Assembly: GCA_027575765.1 (NCBI GenBank)
Contig: JANBPT010000492.1
Span: 1 to 33,551 of the forward strand
Length of the DNA: 33,551 nt
Reading direction: 5' to 3'
Source of the DNA: Tieghemiomyces parasiticus
Taxonomy: Eukaryota > Kickxellomycota > Dimargaritomycetes > Dimargaritales > Dimargaritaceae
How positions within the stretch are numbered: the first letter of the stretch is position 1; every line of letters begins with the position of its first letter. Positions 22,035-32,403 of this stretch are shown piece by piece. The notes beneath the pieces are model-generated. The model saw nothing but the letters and a program-made list of their open reading frames with translations. It was not told the DNA's origin and ran no database searches. Made by a program: the position numbers and the translations under genes.

Positions 22035-24576
22035 GATGGGCACCGCAGGGACAAACCCCGCTGGTCCGCTACGCCATGCCCACTCCGCAGTGCCCACGGA
22101 GCTCTGGCCCGGGAAAAGTTGGGCTTTCATAACATTGGCCAACAGTTGCTGGGAAGTTGGCTGCTGCCCCTCAGCCACATGGCCTGGCACGCATCGTGGT
22201 CGGGTCTGGCAGGGTAAATAGGCATAAATCCAATGTCGCTGAGGTGACCTTGAGGGAGCCGACTACCATGGGTGACCACGACAGAGGGGCAGGGCCGTCC
22301 CCAACCACTCGCCAGTTCCCTAAAATGATGCACCTGGCCCCCTCCCCAGTCCGCGTACCACCCCAGGGCCGGTAAAATGCTTCACCCCTTGCTTCAATAG
22401 TAGTGGATGAAGGATATGACTGGTGAGCGGCAGGCCTCATCATGCGTCGGCCCGCCCGCACCGTTTAAGTTGGAAAAGGCGCGGTCAGATCAACCAATTT
22501 CACTATTAAGACGGTGTAATCCCGACGCTTTCTCGGGCCCAAGTTCACCGGCGCCTATGAAGGAGACGCTGGTCTAGAGCACAGCGCAAGTCCCAAGGCA
22601 CCCAAACTAACTTGCCACAGGAATTGACGACATGGCAACGGTAGCACAGGACGTCTGGAAAAGAAAGACACCGTACGCATACGGCAGGACAAATACGAGC
22701 CCTGGCGTTTCCGCCCCTAGAGGACGGGCAGGTTCAAGGGAAGGGCACATGCTACTGATGTCAGTGTGGTTCGGGACGAACCGTATCGCACCCACCCATC
22801 GATTGGTCCAGATGACCCACCTGCTCACCGATACCATCCATTCCCCAGCGCACCTATCGCCACTCACCAAGAGTAATCAGGTTGAGGCCAATAGAGCTAC
22901 TGCACCAGCCACTCGCCTTGGCGGGAATCAATGGGGGGGGCGATTATCGCGGGTAGGAAGGATTGTCGGAATAAAGTTTTAAAGAGAGGATAAGCGAGCA
23001 CACTCGGGCCATAAATTGGGCGGGGCCTATTTCGGATACGTTAGGTTTATTGAGGCCGGGACCCTATTTTCTGCATGGTTTCCCGAGTGCCCTTGTCGCT
23101 CTTATCAAAGTGAGGCTGCCGTTGCATCATCTCCGAAGCGAGGCCAGCGAGCGGCTTGGGTTACCTGTAGCACTGAGATACAACCACCGCCCGTTAATTC
23201 GGCGCGGACGTGGGCGGCCATCCACGCTACTATCAAGCCTAAATTAGACTTATGGTATGGGTGCGAATGAGGATAGGCACTGTTAACATTGTTTCTGGAC
23301 ACTGCCGCTCGGCTGGACTTTGCCCGAACTGTGCCAGGTGAGACAGGCCTACTTGCCCCGCGCTGGTGAATTGAGTGTGACACTGGCTTGGTGGGACGGG
23401 GTATAAAAATAGGTGCTCCAACTAGTGGTTATTGTTCAAGGGGCGAAGCAGCAAAAGGGGTCGGGAGGAGGGGAGACACTCGAGTCATTTTGGCCGGCAG
23501 CAGTCCACTGCGGTCCGAAGCCTGCGCCACGTAGCGGCATGCTCACGCTCGTACCTTTGGTCACTTCTGAGTCCACGTAAACTGACCCCGTATCCTCTGT
23601 ATGCCACCGTTGCAGCCGGCACACACCGGCTGACGCCAAGGGCGTTGTAGTCTAGAACGTGAAGGATCCCCCTGGTTACCTGAATGTCTGTTCCCGTTCT
23701 TGTATGCTCTCCCCTGGTTCCCCTTCCCTTCCAGGACGGGAATTTGCGTGGCGGACGGTGTGAATGCATTTTGTGACGAGCCTACACTGGGGCGGGCCAA
23801 ATCGGGCCCGGTGCTTATCTCACCATCTATCAGCCTCTCCTTTCTACCGGCCATGCTCTATGCTATATGGTCCCCAAACCAGCAGGCCCCACGGCACGCT
23901 ACACCCCCGTGGCCTGTCCGCTACTTTAAGAAACCTTACCGTCTCTTCCTCCATGCGCCATCACCTCACTGGGTCCATGTACAGGTGGGGTTCTATGCAA
24001 CACAGAGGTCTTCGTACGGCAGACAGGCTTGCCAGGTGAAATGCCGCCCACGTCCCGCCCTGTCTAAATGTCCATATTGTTCGCCCTTGGCCTCCGGTAC
24101 GCTCACCTCAACCCCCCTACCGCTGGCCTTTCTCCGCACCCTTTTTTTACGGCGAAGGACCAGGCTCTATTGCGCCGCTTATCAGCTCAGCTCATCGCTT
24201 CCATCATTTCCTTCTATGCCCCCCACCAACGCACTCTAAGTGACCAGCCCAGTCTTCCTTTGTTGATGGCTCGAGGGCTCTCACCGCGTCCCCTTGCAAA
24301 GGCCCGCGGTCTTTCGTATTCTTTCCAGCGACTCACCCTCTCGTCCGTATCGTCTCGTATTGTTGGGAGGGGGAGGAGGCGCGGGGCCATTCACCACCAT
24401 TGACTATCCTCTCCTCCCATCTCCCATGTCCACCCGCCCCTATCAGTGCCCATCATCTTATCCGACTCGTGCTATCGTGTGGATATGGGTGGAAAGAAAG
24501 AAGGGTGGTCTTGTGGGCGGGCCAATAGGAGCCCACTATACCGGCCCAGAAGTCATACTTTAAGCCGCACCCATCG

Positions 24577-24586
24577 TATATATAAA
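24577..24586 (+). promoter_or_regulatory. Strong TATA-like element (TATATATAAA)
   Basis: This is a near-perfect TATA element inside a pyrimidine-rich tract, 1.26 kb before the kinase ATG. It could drive the kinase with a long leader, or an unrecognised transcript. Confidence 0.4.
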
Positions 24587-25845
24587 CCCTGAGCCGCTCT
24601 GGTCTCCTCCCACCCTGCCCCAGTGGACCCTTCCCTACTTCCTAGTCGTCGTCCCCACACCCTTAACCCCCCCGCCATCCAGCCGGTATCACCCGTGATT
24701 GGCCCTGACAGCCTCTCTCCACTTGCACCAGCTGTCTACTACCACTACGTTGACACCCTCGGGCCTACCCTTTCGCCACCCAACGGTACCTTCCCGTGTT
24801 TTCGAAAGCCCCTCCTCCGTGTCTATCACCCCTCTCTACTTGCCTTTGGGTTGGTTTTTGTATGATAATGCCCTTGAATCGACTGCGCATCAGTCACTTG
24901 GATCTCTAGCCTCATAGTTCCCCATATTGAGGCCATACGCCTACTTGCCATTCTCGTCTACCATACCACGCTTAGCCTGTTTCGACCGACCTTTTCCATC
25001 CCACCTCCTTTCGTAGCCTTACCTCCGTCTTCTACTCTCCACTTTCTTATCCAATGGATAACAGCGCGAACCTCCGTCCTAGGTAGTAATTACCCCCTCC
25101 CCACTTTTTCACCTCGTCACAACCCGGCGGGCTTATCAACGTTATCAAATCATCAATGTAGGTAATACCCGACCTCACTAGTTCCCACGCCGGGGCAGTC
25201 CGTATCTTTTTTTTTACCAGCAGCAATGTCAGCTTTGCCTCATGGTGCCTACATGAACTGCTGGGCGAGGTGCCGACCTTCCTTTGTTGGGTGGCCTGTT
25301 GCAAGTGACTTACCAACTTGGCCTTCTATCCCTGCTCTCAAACATCCCACTATCCCGCTCCACAGTCCGTAGGCACAATATTACATCGTACTGCGCCACG
25401 TCCGCCCCGCCTTGTGATAGCCGCGCCCGACATTCAACCCGCATTCTCTTCCTTACCGCACCACCTCCCCCCTTCACGCCACGCGACCCGCCCGACTCTC
25501 ATTACGTCGGGTCTCCCCTTCACACCTGCTTGCTCCTTACTTCATACCCTGTCTAGCCTAGTACCACGTAGTTGCACTTTACCTCATTTCCCGTTTTCTG
25601 TACTCTATTTATCTTTCCCACCTCTCTGTCTTTCTATTTTCAACTGACTCATAGTTTGGTATCCGTACTTTCTCGTTAGTCCCAGTAACGCTATAGTCAC
25701 CGTTCTTTCGCCTCTCTCATTCCCTGACCCCCCTTCTGAACCACCAACCCGGTCGCCCTATTTCTACTGCGGACTCAGTGCACATTGCCTCTTGTAACCG
25801 GCCATTCCCCCCTTTTTTCACCCTCTTGACGTTAGCCTTTCTACC

Positions 25846-27432
25846 ATGCAGCGTTCTGTAAGTATATCCATGCCCACCCGCGATACTGCGCGCCCTGACG
25901 CCGCCGGGTGCGGGGGCTGCCTTACTGAGTCGAGCGCTGAGCCACCAGAAGCTATACCCCACCCGCGGCGAGTGCGTCGCCGCCTGTCCATCGCCAGTCG
26001 CGAGCAGAACTGCGTCTGGAAACACCTGTACGGCGCCATTATGGCATCGGCCAACGAGGCCCAGCGCGGCCGTGAGGAGGACCTGTACAAGTACCGTGCC
26101 ATCTCCCACATTTCGGGCAAGGACTACGCCCAGCTGGCCCGTTCCAACCTCAGCCGCCCCCGCCACACCTCCGACAGCAGTACAGACGAGCTCAGCCACT
26201 GGAGCGGTGAAGAAGGCTTCGACACCACTGACCAGGCCTCCGCTGCCGGGGACATGAGTGACGCCACCACTGCTGCCGGAAACGAGGAGGACGAGGATGA
26301 GGACGTGTATATGGCCCCCTGTGAGCACCATCCGGCCAAGCGGTACCGCCGCTACCTCATCAACGACCGTATGCCCAAGATCTCTACCGAGCTTTCCAAG
26401 GTCGAGTTTGGTATCCGCTCGCAGGATTTCACCCCACTGGCATTCAAGACGGTCCCAGACCGCATGCTTGGCGACCGCGAGTACCATATTCTCGACCAGC
26501 TCAAGGCCCTCCCGCACGTGTTACACCTGGTCGATTCTTTCGTGGACGACTCGGGGCGTCGCGTGCTAGTGCTGCCCGTGGTCAAAAAGATGCAGGTGTT
26601 CCACCGCGACCTGCAGGACATTCAGCGTATCCTACGTCAGCTTGTTGTGGCTCTGGCTGGCGTGCATCACCAGCACATTACACATCTAGACGTTAATCCG
26701 GCCAACATCATGTCGGACGGCGATGACAACCTGGTCCTGATTGACTTTGGCCTGGCTTCCGAGTGTGGGCCGGGCCACGCTCTCCCAGCCTGCGGTACGC
26801 CGGGCTTCGTGGCCCCAGAGGTGTTATCTGGAGAGGCCAGCGACCCCCGTGCCGACATGTATAGCCTGGGGATCGTCATGGGTATGATGCTGGAGGACTA
26901 CTTCCCCACCGTCGACCTGCAGTACCTCGGCGGGTCCATGGTGCGCGCGTCCACCACCGACGAGATTGTGGCCCAGCTGGACGACATTTTGGCCCTCCGC
27001 CCTGAACGCCAGGCCGGCAGCTACTACTCACCCTCGGGGCTTACTCCGTGGGACTATACCTCGTCCACGCTCAGTACGGGTCAGTCCGTATCGACCCTGT
27101 CTCTCAGCAGTGACACGGGCAGCGTCTGCAGCAGCAACGGTGGATGTGGTGGCTCCGGTCGCCATGTGCCCACTGTGATTTATGACGCTGCCGATTTACT
27201 CCGGTCCCTCCTACTCGCGGACCCATCCCAGCGACCCGACAGCGAGGCGGCCCTTCAGCATCCATTCCTGACAGCCCCGCCCGCAGACTTTGTTGGCACG
27301 GACTACGAGACGTTCAGCAAACGCTGGGGCTCGTACTTTGCCGACCAGCTGCGCGCACGCACTCCCCCCACCGAGCCCTATGACGCCTATCTCGGTAACG
27401 AGTATCTGGATAATTACGTCATTTACTACTAA
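25846..27432 (+). CDS. Divergent protein kinase, Cdc7-like layout
   Basis: A single exon gives 528 residues. Residues 1-180 are a disordered, acidic, Ser-rich N-terminus with the RRRLS phosphosite motif. The kinase domain covers about 180-485. Visible motifs are LAFKTVP (Lys201 of the VAIK position), REYHIL (Glu212 of helix C), HLDVNPANIM (Asp282, Asn287), IDFGLA (Asp300), GTPGFVAPEV (Glu325), DMYSLGIV and RPDSEAALQHPFL. The glycine-rich loop is not recognisable, and the usual HRDxK lysine is Asn284. A Ser/Gly-rich insert of about 80 residues separates subdomains X and XI. That, and the style of the activation loop, recall Cdc7-family kinases, but assignment to Cdc7 is a guess. All residues essential for phosphotransfer other than the Gly loop and the loop lysine are present, so activity is likely. 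A GTAAGTA donor-like sequence overlaps codons 5-7 of the chosen start. Confidence 0.85.
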   Translation: MQRSVSISMPTRDTARPDAAGCGGCLTESSAEPPEAIPHPRRVRRRLSIASREQNCVWKHLYGAIMASANEAQRGREEDLYKYRAISHISGKDYAQLARSNLSRPRHTSDSSTDELSHWSGEEGFDTTDQASAAGDMSDATTAAGNEEDEDEDVYMAPCEHHPAKRYRRYLINDRMPKISTELSKVEFGIRSQDFTPLAFKTVPDRMLGDREYHILDQLKALPHVLHLVDSFVDDSGRRVLVLPVVKKMQVFHRDLQDIQRILRQLVVALAGVHHQHITHLDVNPANIMSDGDDNLVLIDFGLASECGPGHALPACGTPGFVAPEVLSGEASDPRADMYSLGIVMGMMLEDYFPTVDLQYLGGSMVRASTTDEIVAQLDDILALRPERQAGSYYSPSGLTPWDYTSSTLSTGQSVSTLSLSSDTGSVCSSNGGCGGSGRHVPTVIYDAADLLRSLLLADPSQRPDSEAALQHPFLTAPPADFVGTDYETFSKRWGSYFADQLRARTPPTEPYDAYLGNEYLDNYVIYY

Positions 27433-28368
27433 TTGGCCCCCTCGGGGGTGGAGTTTTCTCGAGGGTGGGGAAGGCCGCTTCCAGGCACACTCCCGGGGTG
27501 ATCTACCCCGAAACAAACCAGTCGCTACACATCTGGGCCTTCCTTCTCTGTCGTTTCTAAAAGATGCCATCTATGGGGTTAAATAGGTGTACCCTGTGCG
27601 TGTGTGTCCCACTCGTCCGCATGCTGTCAGCTGGTCAGGTTTGCATTATTGACCTCACGACATCATCGGCGCGTCCACCGACCTAAGTGGTTTTTATCGA
27701 CATACACTGACCTCCCCCTCCGTCTGTCTGGAAATAGTAGGCCTTACACCCTTTTTATTACTTATCCTCCTGTACTGTACATTTACCTCACTATAAACCA
27801 TAATTCGTCGCTACCTTATAGAGATAGTCTGTATTACCGTTCTGTGTCCCCCCCCTTTCCATGGGCGGTAGTTGGCATTTTAGGATATTTAATGTCTTGC
27901 GGAGTGGCAAGGTACCGTTCAACCTTGACCCTATTATCAGGGGAAAATACAGTCGTTATTGGTATAGACACTCTGCAATCTTGGGGGCATTTAGCAAGCC
28001 ATGTCTTGCGACTAGAGATAATTCAGCCTTCGTATGTTGTCGTCTTTTAGCTACAATATACTTGACACAACGGCGTGGAAGGGAAGGAAGTCCTGGCCGG
28101 TTATATATCAGTCAGAGGAGGGGTCCAGCCAAGGTGGACAGCTGACCGGCCACGGATGGCGCCCATTTATGTGTCGACAAGCCACAATAATGACTTAGGG
28201 CGGCCTAAATCGGGTGACGCGCACACACAAACCCTTACACACAGTGGGAGACACAGCCAGCAAAAATAAAACAAAATGATAGTAATACACAGTACAGAAC
28301 AGTTATTGGGCACGGACCAAATCAGCCAGGCATTAAACAAAACTAAGGGAGGGGGGGAGGGTAGCTAG
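27433..28368. other. Convergent 3' region between kinase and M36 peptidase genes
   Basis: This 936-base AT-richer stretch separates two converging genes and has no credible ORF. A plus-strand AATAAA is present at about 28265, which is far from the kinase stop. No clear minus-strand poly(A) signal was found close to the peptidase stop. Confidence 0.5.
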
Positions 28369-31300
28369 TTAGAGGTTCCGACCAGTTATTAGGCGCTGCA
28401 CGGCAGACTCGAGCATCTTCATCCATGACTTTGATCCGCCACGTGGGTGAGCCATGGGGTTGGAGTTAATTTCCCCTGTGGTCGAGCCCGTGGCGGCCCG
28501 GACGATCGCGGCCAATTCCTCCTCGTGGGCGGTACCGACGGGCCGGACCTTTTTGCGGCCGGGGGGCGCCGGTCGGTGGTCCGCCTGATCCAATGATTCC
28601 TGGTCACTTGCCTCATCGTCCCCGTCATGGCTCAGGTCCTCCTCGGTACCACGGTGGTCCACCGCCTCCCTACCGGGCGACTCGCCACTGGTCGTCCCGA
28701 ACACGCCCGGGTCGATCTCGATATCGACGGCGTTCATGGCCTGACCACCCTTGAGCATGTCGTTGAGCCGCGTGAATTCCTTGACCCAATATTCGGCATC
28801 TCCCCGCTCGGTTTGCGACCCGGTGGGATTCAGGTCGGCGGAGGGATCGGTCAGGGAAACACGGCGCCCTTCTCCGCCATCCGCATCGTTGTGGTCCCCA
28901 GCGGCCGCTCGGTTGCCATATACCACCTGGGTGACCCACGGTTTTTCATCCTGGACCTTACCCTCGTCCTGGTACGCCCACCCGCTCTCCCCTGGCCCTC
29001 GGTGCCGGGCGGCCATCATCTCAGCCGCCTGCAGAACGTCGGGCTCGGCGGGCGGGCTACTAACAAGGCGGCGGGCGAGGGTCCACATCCACTCCACGGC
29101 GCGCCACTTGAGCCGGTGCGTCGTGTGGGCCAGCATCGTATACAGTGGGGCGGTGACCGGGTGGCTCTCGAGGAAATGGCGGACGCCGAACAGCTGGTGC
29201 TTACGGATGCGGCGCTCCTGTTGTTTCTGCCAGGTTTCGCGGAGCTGCGGCAGACGGGTGTAGAGGAAACGGTCCAGGTGGTGGGCGTAGAACCCGCCAA
29301 AGAGGAGTCGGTCGGCGTCGCGGAGCGCATCCCGGGCCTCCGGGAGCGTTGGTTGGCAAGGGAGCAATTGAAGAGCGGCTAGCCAGAGACGAACTAGGGC
29401 CCGGTTACCTGGGGGCCCCCTAGGCCGGCCTGACCGGTTGTCGAGGTGGCGTCGGGCTAGACGCTCAACCCGCGGAGATTGGGTAGAAATGCCAGGTAGG
29501 TCAGCATCATCGTCGTCATCGTCTTCTGAGGTAGCATAAGGGTTCGAGGAACGAGTTAACCGATAACGTTTCTTGGCTTCACGTTGGACCCGGCCGTCCG
29601 AATTACTGGTAATCGCAGCCAAGGCATCCCGATCCGGATCGTCACTATCCGAGGTCGCAACCGGGGTGACCAAGCCGTACGTGGAGTCTGTGCTAGCCGC
29701 CGCGATCGTGCCGGACTCCTGAGCCCGCCGAGACGGCAGTGGTTCGGACGAGTCGGTCTCTACCGGTAGCGGGGGAGTCTGACTTTCCGTCGGCACGGTG
29801 GTGGCCCGGGGATCGCCCAGGGCGATCGGAGTGAACCAATCGGCATCAAACCCGTACTCCTTCACAAATTCAACGTAGAGGTCCAGCATGAGCTGGGTCC
29901 ACCAGCTAACCATATCGCCAACTTTGACGCCGAGCTCGTCCGGGTACGCGTGGCCCGTCCTGTCATCTTCGCTCGCTCTTGGGGTCGTGGCGGACGAAGA
30001 AGAACGACGGTGGGTACGGTTCAGGTAGAAACGGCGCCAGTAGCCTTGGTGGGACGGATGGCCGCGCCAGGGCAGTTCGATGGCCAGGTTTGGAGTGTGG
30101 AGTTGCTCCTCGGTGAGGTCGAGGATGAGTGGGATAAAGTCGCTCCAGGCTTCGAACAGGGCCCGGCCGTCGTGGTGGACCATACAATCCCCACGGGAGG
30201 GACCCCCGATGAGCCGGTAGGTCACAGCGTGGGTAAACTCGTGGGCCACCACTCCACGGTTGATATGATAACCAAACGTGGGTTCCTGGTCGGCCGCAGC
30301 GGTAGGGTTGGCCCCTACATCCTCGGCCTCCAAGGCCTCCAGGTGGGCCTCGAGGGTGATGATGGGGGATTCACCGCGCTTGGTGGCGTACGTGTCACCG
30401 AGGCGCACGTAGTCCACCTCGTCGTGTTGGTAACCCTTGGTCACCACGATCTGGAGAGGGTCTGCGGGGGGCCCTTCACCGTGGGCGACCGTCGTGGTTG
30501 ACGCGGTCCCCTCGTCAAGCTGCGGACAGGTTCGGCCTGCCGCTGTCACCACCTCCCGGCGTCCATCGCTACAGTGGCCTCCGGGCCCAAAATTACCGTG
30601 GGCGGCGGAAAAGCCCTGGGCGGCGAACCAGTCACGCAGAAAGCCAGCCATCACAAAGGCGGCGCGGGTGGCGTGGTCCAAAGTGGGTGGACAAGTCGGG
30701 GTTCCCGTGGTGCCTTGCTCGGCCAGCGCGGCCCAGCGATCCTCGGTACACGGGGCTTGGGTATCCGCGCTCAGCGGGGTTTCAGACCGGGATCCTCGGG
30801 CATACTGGAGGCCGTCGTCCCCAAGGTACCGCGCGGAGATCCATTCGTCTTGGGTGGAGGCTGCCTTCTCAAAATGTCTCCGCCGAGCCGAGTCCCAGTG
30901 CGCGTACAGGGTCCCGGGACGAAACCCAGGTCGGTAGAATGGCACGCTGGCATCCTGGTCCTTATTGGAATTGCGGCCAAAGAGCCAACTCGACAGGCCT
31001 AGGATGGACGACGACCGCGAAGGGGTCGGGGAGGGTCCAGTGCCTGGCGTGGTCCAATGGTCTTCCTCACGGACGGCGTTACTAATGTCGATTACCCGGT
31101 AGTGGAAATGGTTATGGGTCAGGATCGTGCCGCGAACTTTACCCATCGGGGTGCTCACGTCGACCAGCCACGCCGGGTTGATACGATCGTGGTATTTGTA
31201 GTATACCGGGTACAGCGTGGACTGCCCACCCGGTATTCCGTCTTCCCCTTTCGCTACACACTTGAAGCGTGTGAAGCTGGGCCCGGGCGACATCGACGAG

Positions 31301-32403
31301 CGCGACGGCGAGCGATCGCCTCGGTCGGGCAACGGGGGTGCGGTAGTGCGGACCGGAGAGGTTGGTGGGGTGAGCAGCTGGTCATCTGCGGACGGCGGGG
31401 GAAGGTCGCTCACCGAGGTCGACGAACGCCTGGGTGACGGCTCGACTGGCCTCGGCGCGAGTGGTGAAGTCGATTCCCGGCTGTATTCGGTGGCGTCGAA
31501 GGGGACATAGGTAAAGTCCCAGCTAGCGATCTGGGTGACATGGACGAGGGCGTTGATGGAGTGCAACATACCAATCAGGGCCTTGCGGCAGTTACTTTCG
31601 TCCCAGACCTGTTCGTGCTCCATGGTTTCGTGGACTAAACTGGCCGATTCGGGCTCCCGGAGGTGCCAGTTGGCGCGGTCAGCGTTCCACTGCGGGTCAG
31701 CTTGGGGCCCCAAGGTAGCGAGTGGAACGAAAGGGTCCTTGGGCACCGGACGGAAGGGGGTCATTTGCCGTTCGAACTTGACGAGGCGATCTCCGTGGGC
31801 AAGGTGGTTGGTCACATGAAGGATACGCGGGGCTGGGCAGTAGGACGAAGAGGTGGTCGGCGAGGGCGGGTGATCCAAGACGACCGTGGCCCGACCGTTC
31901 AGGAGCGGCAGGCCCTTGTAGTATTGCTCGAGGTACACATAGTAGAGCCCTGTGGATGGGTCGGCGTAGTGGTCCCGGATTTCCACGCGGCATCCGGGAC
32001 AGTCCATAAGCTCTTTAGCGCGGGTGACGGCGGCCGCCGCCCGGGTCTGGGCCGCCTCGGCGGTATGGCATAACAGGTGGAGGGTCGGTAGATGGGGATA
32101 CCGGCGGACCGTCGCAGAGGCGGACGAAGATGCCCTGCTGAGGATGTTCGGGCGCTGAGGGTCTTCCTTGTGGTCGGAGAGCTCCGAATATGACGAATAG
32201 AGCGGACTGGGGCGGGCTGAGGGGTTTAGGAGTCGGTGACCGCCAAGGTTCTTGCGCAAGGCGTCGTAGCCCCAGCGTACCGAAGTGGCCGGGTCCCAAA
32301 TCGACCGCGCACCGAACCAGGACCCGTCCGGCTTCGAATCCTTACTCATGGCCGACCCGAGGGCTACAGTCGTACATACCCATACGAAGAGAGCTAGCCA
32401 CAT
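28369..32403 (-). CDS. M36 fungalysin-type secreted zinc metallopeptidase, enlarged
   Basis: A single exon gives 1,344 residues; fungalysins are usually about 600-850. The protein starts with a signal peptide (MWLALFVWVCTTVALGSA). Residues about 138-190 resemble the FTP propeptide domain (YYVYLEQYYKGLPLLNGRA). The catalytic core holds the HEFTH zinc motif at 721-725 (30229-30243), followed by YRLIGGPSRGDC and EAWSD. Glu751 takes the place of the third zinc ligand, and Glu722 is the catalytic base. The C-terminal M36 helical block is clear: ELGVKVGDMVSWWTQLMLDL, then ALVRLWLAALQLLPCQPTLP and EARDALRDADRLLFGG (about 1001-1037). Extra material comprises a Ser/Pro-rich segment near 320-375, an acidic insert with DDDDDDAD between the two C-terminal blocks, and a polar tail of about 300 residues. 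The enzyme should be an extracellular, self-activated endopeptidase; in a mycoparasite or saprotroph it would digest host or environmental protein (inference). Confidence 0.92.
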   Translation of the reverse strand: MWLALFVWVCTTVALGSAMSKDSKPDGSWFGARSIWDPATSVRWGYDALRKNLGGHRLLNPSARPSPLYSSYSELSDHKEDPQRPNILSRASSSASATVRRYPHLPTLHLLCHTAEAAQTRAAAAVTRAKELMDCPGCRVEIRDHYADPSTGLYYVYLEQYYKGLPLLNGRATVVLDHPPSPTTSSSYCPAPRILHVTNHLAHGDRLVKFERQMTPFRPVPKDPFVPLATLGPQADPQWNADRANWHLREPESASLVHETMEHEQVWDESNCRKALIGMLHSINALVHVTQIASWDFTYVPFDATEYSRESTSPLAPRPVEPSPRRSSTSVSDLPPPSADDQLLTPPTSPVRTTAPPLPDRGDRSPSRSSMSPGPSFTRFKCVAKGEDGIPGGQSTLYPVYYKYHDRINPAWLVDVSTPMGKVRGTILTHNHFHYRVIDISNAVREEDHWTTPGTGPSPTPSRSSSILGLSSWLFGRNSNKDQDASVPFYRPGFRPGTLYAHWDSARRRHFEKAASTQDEWISARYLGDDGLQYARGSRSETPLSADTQAPCTEDRWAALAEQGTTGTPTCPPTLDHATRAAFVMAGFLRDWFAAQGFSAAHGNFGPGGHCSDGRREVVTAAGRTCPQLDEGTASTTTVAHGEGPPADPLQIVVTKGYQHDEVDYVRLGDTYATKRGESPIITLEAHLEALEAEDVGANPTAAADQEPTFGYHINRGVVAHEFTHAVTYRLIGGPSRGDCMVHHDGRALFEAWSDFIPLILDLTEEQLHTPNLAIELPWRGHPSHQGYWRRFYLNRTHRRSSSSATTPRASEDDRTGHAYPDELGVKVGDMVSWWTQLMLDLYVEFVKEYGFDADWFTPIALGDPRATTVPTESQTPPLPVETDSSEPLPSRRAQESGTIAAASTDSTYGLVTPVATSDSDDPDRDALAAITSNSDGRVQREAKKRYRLTRSSNPYATSEDDDDDDADLPGISTQSPRVERLARRHLDNRSGRPRGPPGNRALVRLWLAALQLLPCQPTLPEARDALRDADRLLFGGFYAHHLDRFLYTRLPQLRETWQKQQERRIRKHQLFGVRHFLESHPVTAPLYTMLAHTTHRLKWRAVEWMWTLARRLVSSPPAEPDVLQAAEMMAARHRGPGESGWAYQDEGKVQDEKPWVTQVVYGNRAAAGDHNDADGGEGRRVSLTDPSADLNPTGSQTERGDAEYWVKEFTRLNDMLKGGQAMNAVDIEIDPGVFGTTSGESPGREAVDHRGTEEDLSHDGDDEASDQESLDQADHRPAPPGRKKVRPVGTAHEEELAAIVRAATGSTTGEINSNPMAHPRGGSKSWMKMLESAVQRLITGRNL

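Larger units (their letters stand above)
21431..25845. other. Divergent intergenic region between ASH-protein and kinase genes
   Basis: About 4.4 kb has no domain-bearing ORF on either strand. From 21431 to about 22050 the plus strand is purine-rich, matching a leader for the minus-strand ASH gene. From about 24050 to 25845 it is strongly pyrimidine-rich on the plus strand, matching a long leader or promoter for the kinase gene. The middle (about 22100-23700) shows nothing I can name: no tRNA, rRNA or transposon ends. A TATATATAAA lies at 24577-24586. Confidence 0.6.

Noticed and set aside
21431..22054. In-frame extension of the ASH-protein ORF to an upstream ATG (208 more residues)
   Set aside because: The extension is Ser/Pro/Tyr-rich without domain features and comes from leader-type skewed DNA. 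The start at 21430 is directly followed by domain-like sequence.
23700..24239. 179-codon plus-strand frame
   Set aside because: Its composition follows the pyrimidine-rich leader DNA (Pro/Ser/Leu/Tyr) and it shows no motif or codon pattern like the real genes.
25717..26517. 266-codon open frame on the minus strand across the kinase gene start
   Set aside because: It is antisense to the kinase N-terminus and domain, has no family features, and is explained by the high GC content of the kinase codons.
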